From contig CALCZO010000022.1 of the NCBI GenBank assembly GCA_937903315.1, positions 1-9,881 on the forward strand: a DNA stretch of 9,881 bases. The letters are read 5' to 3'. How positions within the stretch are numbered: position 1 is the stretch's first letter; every line of letters begins with the position of its first letter. Origin of the DNA: an uncultured Alphaproteobacteria bacterium. GTDB lineage: Bacteria > Pseudomonadota > Alphaproteobacteria > Rhizobiales > Beijerinckiaceae. A program made the position numbers and the translations under genes. The notes under the pieces were generated by a model. It was not told where the DNA came from. It was given only the letters and a program-made list of their open reading frames with translations, and searched no databases. Positions 6,901 through 9,881 of the stretch are shown piece by piece.

Positions 6901-7067
6901 AGCCCTTCCGCCTCGGTCATGATGGTGACGGTCGGCCGATTGAGGTCGGGAAACACGTCGACCGGCAGTTTTGCCGCGGTCAGCGCGCCATAGAGCGTCA
7001 GGATGGCCGCCACCGCCAGAACGAACAACCGGTTGCGCAGCGATTGGGTGACAAGGACCGTGAACAT
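3924..7067 (-). CDS. Heavy-metal efflux RND permease (CzcA/CusA superfamily, HME type)
   Basis: This 1047-aa protein is full length for an HME-RND inner-membrane proton-antiport pump. TM1 is at about 13-31, followed by L-P-V-D-V-F-P-D and the porter subdomains. TM2-TM6 occupy about 335-500, a second porter region about 550-850, and TM8-TM12 about 855-1015, giving twelve helices and two large periplasmic loops. The TM4 motif GGLAIAIGELVDDAVVDVEN (392-411) has D403 and E410, matching CzcA D408 and E415. Ala397 replaces CzcA D402, as in CusA, and E400, D404 and D408 are extra acidic residues. By eye, the CusA metal-site Met positions appear to be His615, His661 and Val727. Its ATG overlaps the fusion-protein stop (TGATG), implying translational coupling. 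Substrate is uncertain: the oxidase neighbour suggests Cu or Ag, the site residues do not. Confidence 0.95.
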   Translation of the reverse strand: MFTVLVTQSLRNRLFVLAVAAILTLYGALTAAKLPVDVFPDLNRPTVTIMTEAEGLAPPEVEQLVTYPIEAQMNGLPGVTRVRSVSGVGLSITYVEFDWNTEIFRNRQQIGERLSLIQSQLPTGVLPQMGPINSIMGQILLVAVTGPEDVSPMDLRETADFILRPRLLSIPGVAQVIPIGGEVRQYRVSPNPAALRALKVTFADVEKALQQFGANTGGGFTDQYSREFLIRNVGRTHSLEDLRRVVVSTVGGQPVALEQIATVEFAARTKRGDAGYQGKSAVIVSIEKQPGVDTIPLTRQIEAALAEITTTLPGGITADQILFRQAGFIEASITNVRTVLVEAVVVVAIVLFVFLLNMRTTLISLTAIPVSVLVSAIVFHLMGLSINTMTLGGLAIAIGELVDDAVVDVENIFRRLRENREAGDPRSVFDVVVSASQEVRSGIVYATMVIVLVFVPLFSLTGIEGRLFAPLGQAYIISILASLLVSITLTPVMAYYLLPGLKRLDTHESGMIRALKSANLALLGLAFRFQKALMACIVLAVIAAGYFATQLPRAFLPPFNEGTLTINLLFNPGISLAESHRVGLIAERLIMDVRDVERVGRRTGRAELDEHAEGVHSSEIEVALKTDGRTKDAIIADIRDRLSVLPVATNVGQPISHRLDHMLSGVRAQIALKIFGEDLDTLRALAEEFRGRFAAIPGIVDLQVEKQVRIPQLEIIVDYRRAALYGVQPAAITEQLERLSNGRVVSRVIDGNRRFDVVLRLQDKRRTTQGLGDLLIETPMGWVPVRQIADVVETDGPNQILRENGRRRVVVFANTDGAADMARVVADIRAVLAAAKLPPGFSTSLEGTFQAQEDSMRTIGLLSLVSLAMIFAILYSRYRSVVFVAIIMASVPLALIGSVAALWIAGQPLSVASMIGFITLTGIATRNGILKISHIINLAIHEKLPFGPDLITRGSLDRMTPVLMTALSAGVALVPLMIDAGAPGKEILHPVAITIFGGLVTATLLDAVLTPTLVLRFGRAALDRLVADAGSETAALPQGRTTHVGTY

Positions 7068-8530
7068 CAGCGGATCTGGTTCAGGAGTTCAGCGCCCTGC
7101 GTGACGATACGCGCGCCCGCTCCGATGCCGGAAACGATCAGAACACGTGCCGCATCCAGCGGTTCCACCCGCACCTCGCGCGGCACAAAGCGCTCGGCAT
7201 TGGAATGCTCGAATACCAGAGACTGGCCATTGGCACCGCGCAGCACGGCGGAACGGGGAACGGCTACGCCGGATTTCTCATCCAGGGTGCTGGCCAGCAC
7301 CGTCAGGAATTGCCCGGCGCGCAGACCTTTGGCCTTGCCTTCAATGCCAAAATGGATCGGTATCGACTGGTTGCGCTCCGCCAGACCCATACCGCGATAG
7401 GCCAGCGCGATGGTCCGGTTGTCCGCAAGGCGTGCGGTTGCCGCCCCGGCAATGGCCTGCGCATCATAGCTCAGGGCCTCCACCCAGAAGCGTTCGGGAT
7501 CGATGATCTGGAAAATGATGGCGTTCGGCTCGGCGATCTGTCCCGCCGTGGCCTGTACGGCCGCGATGACGCCGTTCACGGGTGCGACGAGATCTTCCGT
7601 GTGGCGGGGTGCGCGATCCAGATTGGCGCGCCGCGCATTCAGGCCGGCCAGCTCCAGTTCAGCATCCTCGATCTGCGAACGGGGCACGGCAGTCTGGATT
7701 TGCTTCAGGCGATCCAGCCGGCGCGTCACCAGCGTCACTTGCTGTTCCAGCTCGCGCGCCTGCAACTGCTGCGTCGTCACATCCGCCGCACCGACGCCGG
7801 GATGGACATGGGCGAGAATGTCGCCGGCCTTCACGGGAGTGCCAAGACGCGGAAAACCGCCGGGCGGCGGCATCAGCCGCCCCGACACCGAGGCCTGCAC
7901 AAACCCCACGCCGTTGGGATCGGGGATCACCCGGCCCGGCAGTTCCACCGTGCCGGCATAGGTTTTCACGTCGGTGAATTCCGTTCGCAAGGCCAGTATG
8001 CGCTGCGTCGCCTTGGGCACGAACAGCGCTCCATCGGCGAAACGCTGGGCAACGTCGCGGCTGGTGGTCGGTGCCGGGGCTGCTTTGCCGGCCGCTGTTG
8101 CTGGCCTTTCCGGAATGGGCAGGGCTGCGGTCAGGACATCGATGCTGCCATCCACCTGAACCGTGATGGCGAGATCATGGAGACCGGCCTTGGCCAGCCA
8201 CGGCGCGGCAAGGCCATAGACGCCATCAGCTTCGGCCACGGCCTTCTGCGTGCCCAGCGGTGTATCCACCTCGATCTCGGCACCGCGCACCGGGTTATTG
8301 CCCCGAAACGTATCAAGATGCAGCGTCAGCCTCTCGCCGCGCGCAATGGCCACAATCTCGAACTCTGCGGACGAGGCGTCGGCGCGTGGCGCAATCGTGG
8401 CCGAGACTGGCGGTGGCGGCGCGCCGTGATCATGCCCGTCGTGTCCGGCAGCAGGCGAGGCGAGCCAGACAAGGCCAACGAAGACGGCGGTGAGATTGCG
8501 GATTCGGCGACCCTGCGGCAGATGATTCAT
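7067..8530 (-). CDS. Periplasmic membrane-fusion (adaptor) protein of HME-RND efflux system
   Basis: This 487-aa CzcB/CusB-type adaptor links the inner-membrane pump to an outer-membrane channel. A signal sequence (R9-R10 then hydrophobic 13-28, cleavage near P-A-A-G) leaves a mature N-terminus starting H-D-G-H-D-H-G (30-36), a likely metal-binding tip. Residues 55-140 form an extra N-terminal beta domain, followed by a Pro/Ala linker (141-157). The barrel-sandwich/lipoyl halves are at about 188-245 and 312-345, flanking an alpha-hairpin (250-309; QQLQARELEQQ, SQIEDAELELAGL). The beta-barrel (345-415) and membrane-proximal domain (420-487) complete the fold. No lipobox Cys is present, and CusB-style N-terminal Met residues are not evident. 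The gene starts 57 bp after the kinase stop with only a weak GGG ribosome-binding site 3 nt before the ATG, and overlaps the pump start by one base. Confidence 0.93.
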   Translation of the reverse strand: MNHLPQGRRIRNLTAVFVGLVWLASPAAGHDGHDHGAPPPPVSATIAPRADASSAEFEIVAIARGERLTLHLDTFRGNNPVRGAEIEVDTPLGTQKAVAEADGVYGLAAPWLAKAGLHDLAITVQVDGSIDVLTAALPIPERPATAAGKAAPAPTTSRDVAQRFADGALFVPKATQRILALRTEFTDVKTYAGTVELPGRVIPDPNGVGFVQASVSGRLMPPPGGFPRLGTPVKAGDILAHVHPGVGAADVTTQQLQARELEQQVTLVTRRLDRLKQIQTAVPRSQIEDAELELAGLNARRANLDRAPRHTEDLVAPVNGVIAAVQATAGQIAEPNAIIFQIIDPERFWVEALSYDAQAIAGAATARLADNRTIALAYRGMGLAERNQSIPIHFGIEGKAKGLRAGQFLTVLASTLDEKSGVAVPRSAVLRGANGQSLVFEHSNAERFVPREVRVEPLDAARVLIVSGIGAGARIVTQGAELLNQIR

Positions 8531-8587
8531 CTGCCCAATCTGACTGTCGTGTTTGTCCGGCAGATTGCGGCTTTGTTACTGAATATT
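8531..8587 (-). promoter_or_regulatory. Kinase-to-adaptor gap with inverted repeat
   Basis: This is the largest gap in the leftward operon. CAATCTG at 8536-8542 and CAGATTG at 8561-8567 are exact inverted copies separated by 18 nt. It could be a regulator site, letting the efflux genes be transcribed separately from the kinase, or an mRNA hairpin near the adaptor start. No convincing promoter hexamers were identified. Confidence 0.35.
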
Positions 8588-9881
8588 TCAGGCGGCCGAT
8601 TTTACGGACTTGGGTAAACGCACAGTGACGAGAAGCCCGCCGCAAGCGCGGTTTGACAAGGCGAGCGTGCCGCCATGCCCTGTCACAATGGTCTCTGCGA
8701 TGGTGAGGCCCAGGCCAAAGCCGCCGGTTTCCGCATTGCGGGAAGGCTCCAGTCGCACGAACGGTGCGAGCGCCTTTCCGCGATCTTCTGGAGCGATGCC
8801 CGGCCCCTCGTCCGCAATGGTTACGGTCACCGCATCCGGACCATCCCTGACCAGCACATCGGCGCGGTGGCCGTACTTCACGGCGTTCTCGATGATATTG
8901 CCGAACGCCCGCTTCAGTGAAAGCCGACGCCCGTCCAGCACGGCGTGGCGGCTGCCCTCCAGTGTCACGACAGCGCCGACATCGCTCAGATCACCGCAGA
9001 TCGTGGCGAGGATCGCAGCCAGATCAACCGGCTGCATCGCCTCGTCCGTGCGCTCGCCGCGCAGATAGGCCAGTGTCTGGTCAAGCATGCGCTCCATATC
9101 ACCGAGATCGTCTGCAATCGCCTTGCGAAGCACCGGGTCGGCAATGTCTTCCGCGCGGAACCGCAGCCGGGTGATCGGCGTCTTGAGATCATGCGATACG
9201 GCCGCCAGCGCCTGCGTCCGATCCTCCACCAGCCGCGAAATGCGCCGCTGCATGTCGTTGAACGAAGTTGCGAGCGCGCGCACCTCGCGTGGTCCCTCTT
9301 CGGGGATGGTGACGAGGGTGCCCGCCCCGGAAAACCCCTTGGCCGCAGCCGCGAAAGCGGTGAGCGGTCGCGTCAGCCATCGCACCAGAACCACGGACAC
9401 CAGCACCGCGCCCAGCGCCATCAGCGTGGTCGACAGGAACGTTCCGTGCCCTTCGGCAGAACGCGGGGTGGAGGCGACCAGCGAGACGTTGAGCCACGTC
9501 CCATCAGGCAGCCTCATTGAAATGATGGCCAGGTGCGGATCCTCCGGATTGCGGCGGTTCGCCCCGATGATCAGGTCGTTATCGGCGAGTTCCGGCGCGG
9601 CTTGCTTCAAACGTGCGGCAAGCCCCTGCCAATGCTCGGCGCCGGGTCCGCCCGGCGTGGCATGTTCCGTTTGGCTCCAGTGCGCTTCCAGCGGCCCGCC
9701 TGAAAGATCGTGTGCCACGGCCTCGCGTGCTGTGTGTGGCTCCCGCATGACGGCGCGCTTCATGCCCAGAAGCTGATCCGCCAGCCGCGCATCGCCGGCC
9801 AGTTCCGCCTGCTGTGTCAGCGCATGGCGATAGGTCCAAAGGCTGATGAGATGCACCGCACCGATGCCGATCAGCACGATG
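8588..9881 (-). CDS. Sensor histidine kinase, 5' end missing (runs off right edge)
   Basis: About 430 codons are visible; the start lies beyond the window, because TM1 (I-V-L-I-G-I-G-A-V-H-L-I-S-L-W) is already under way at the edge. Numbering below is from the internal GTG at 9877. A periplasmic sensor region (about 20-146) contains several His (48, 56, 66, 72, 82). TM2 is at about 147-167 and HAMP follows at 168-222 (R-W-L-T-R-P-L, then E-V-R-A-L-A-T-S-F-N-D-M). The H-box is AAVSHDLKTPITRLRFRAED with phospho-acceptor His229. The ATPase domain has N-box NIIENAVKYG (327-336), G1 ADEGPGIAPED (355-365), an F-box-like A-L-A-P-F-V-R, and G2 GGFGLGLTIAETIV (385-398). It is an OmpR-system (EnvZ/CusS-like) kinase. 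Its response regulator is most likely just outside the right edge. Its position at the head of the efflux operon suggests it controls these genes in response to periplasmic metal. Confidence 0.95.
   Translation of the reverse strand, partial: IVLIGIGAVHLISLWTYRHALTQQAELAGDARLADQLLGMKRAVMREPHTAREAVAHDLSGGPLEAHWSQTEHATPGGPGAEHWQGLAARLKQAAPELADNDLIIGANRRNPEDPHLAIISMRLPDGTWLNVSLVASTPRSAEGHGTFLSTTLMALGAVLVSVVLVRWLTRPLTAFAAAAKGFSGAGTLVTIPEEGPREVRALATSFNDMQRRISRLVEDRTQALAAVSHDLKTPITRLRFRAEDIADPVLRKAIADDLGDMERMLDQTLAYLRGERTDEAMQPVDLAAILATICGDLSDVGAVVTLEGSRHAVLDGRRLSLKRAFGNIIENAVKYGHRADVLVRDGPDAVTVTIADEGPGIAPEDRGKALAPFVRLEPSRNAETGGFGLGLTIAETIVTGHGGTLALSNRACGGLLVTVRLPKSVKSAA

Noticed and set aside
9875..9877. 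GTG at 9877 as the true start of the histidine kinase
   Set aside because: It falls inside the first membrane helix; the basic N-terminal segment expected before TM1 must lie beyond the window.
1..9881. CRISPR array, tRNA or rRNA genes, replication origin
   Set aside because: No regularly spaced repeats, no tRNA cloverleaf, and no rRNA or origin signatures were seen on either strand.

Overview
The window is GC-rich (roughly 60 % or a little more by eye). Its codon use, its style of VIT protein and the end of an IS3-type element all look alphaproteobacterial (Rhizobiales or Sphingomonadales type). No rRNA, tRNA or CRISPR was seen. The content is metal-homeostasis genes with an insertion-sequence scar, as expected of an accessory island or plasmid, but nothing here proves which replicon it is.

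Left part (1-1714). The N-terminal receiver half of an OmpR-family response regulator runs leftward off the edge. A 91-aa secreted PepSY-like protein is divergent from it across an intergenic region rich in inverted repeats. Downstream on the + strand is a VIT1/CCC1-family membrane transporter. Its N-terminus appears to start at a rare AUU codon, with a well-placed Shine-Dalgarno sequence.

Middle scar (1715-2032). About 100 bp look like the terminal inverted repeat and the last codons of an IS3-family transposase. About 210 bp of unassigned DNA follow. A 12-bp perfect inverted repeat then straddles the stop codon of the next gene.

Right part (2033-9881). Five genes on the - strand are tightly packed and read right to left: a sensor histidine kinase (its start, and probably its response regulator, lie beyond the right edge), a periplasmic membrane-fusion protein with a His-rich N-terminus, an HME-type RND efflux pump (start and stop codons overlap), a small secreted protein, and a Tat-type multicopper oxidase with a Met/His-rich insert. 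The likely logic is that the kinase senses periplasmic metal, the fusion protein and pump expel it, the small protein may bind or ferry it, and the oxidase may oxidise Cu(I) or another ion. No outer-membrane factor gene is in the window.

The pump is the least ordinary protein. Its TM4 proton-relay motif is CusA-like in its acidic positions but carries extra acidic residues. By-eye alignment puts His or Val where CusA has its metal-binding Met residues, so copper specificity should not be assumed. No wholly new system was identified. The best leads are the AUU start, the PepSY leader hairpins, the pump's unusual metal site, and the stand-alone protein that resembles the fusion protein's N-terminal domain.
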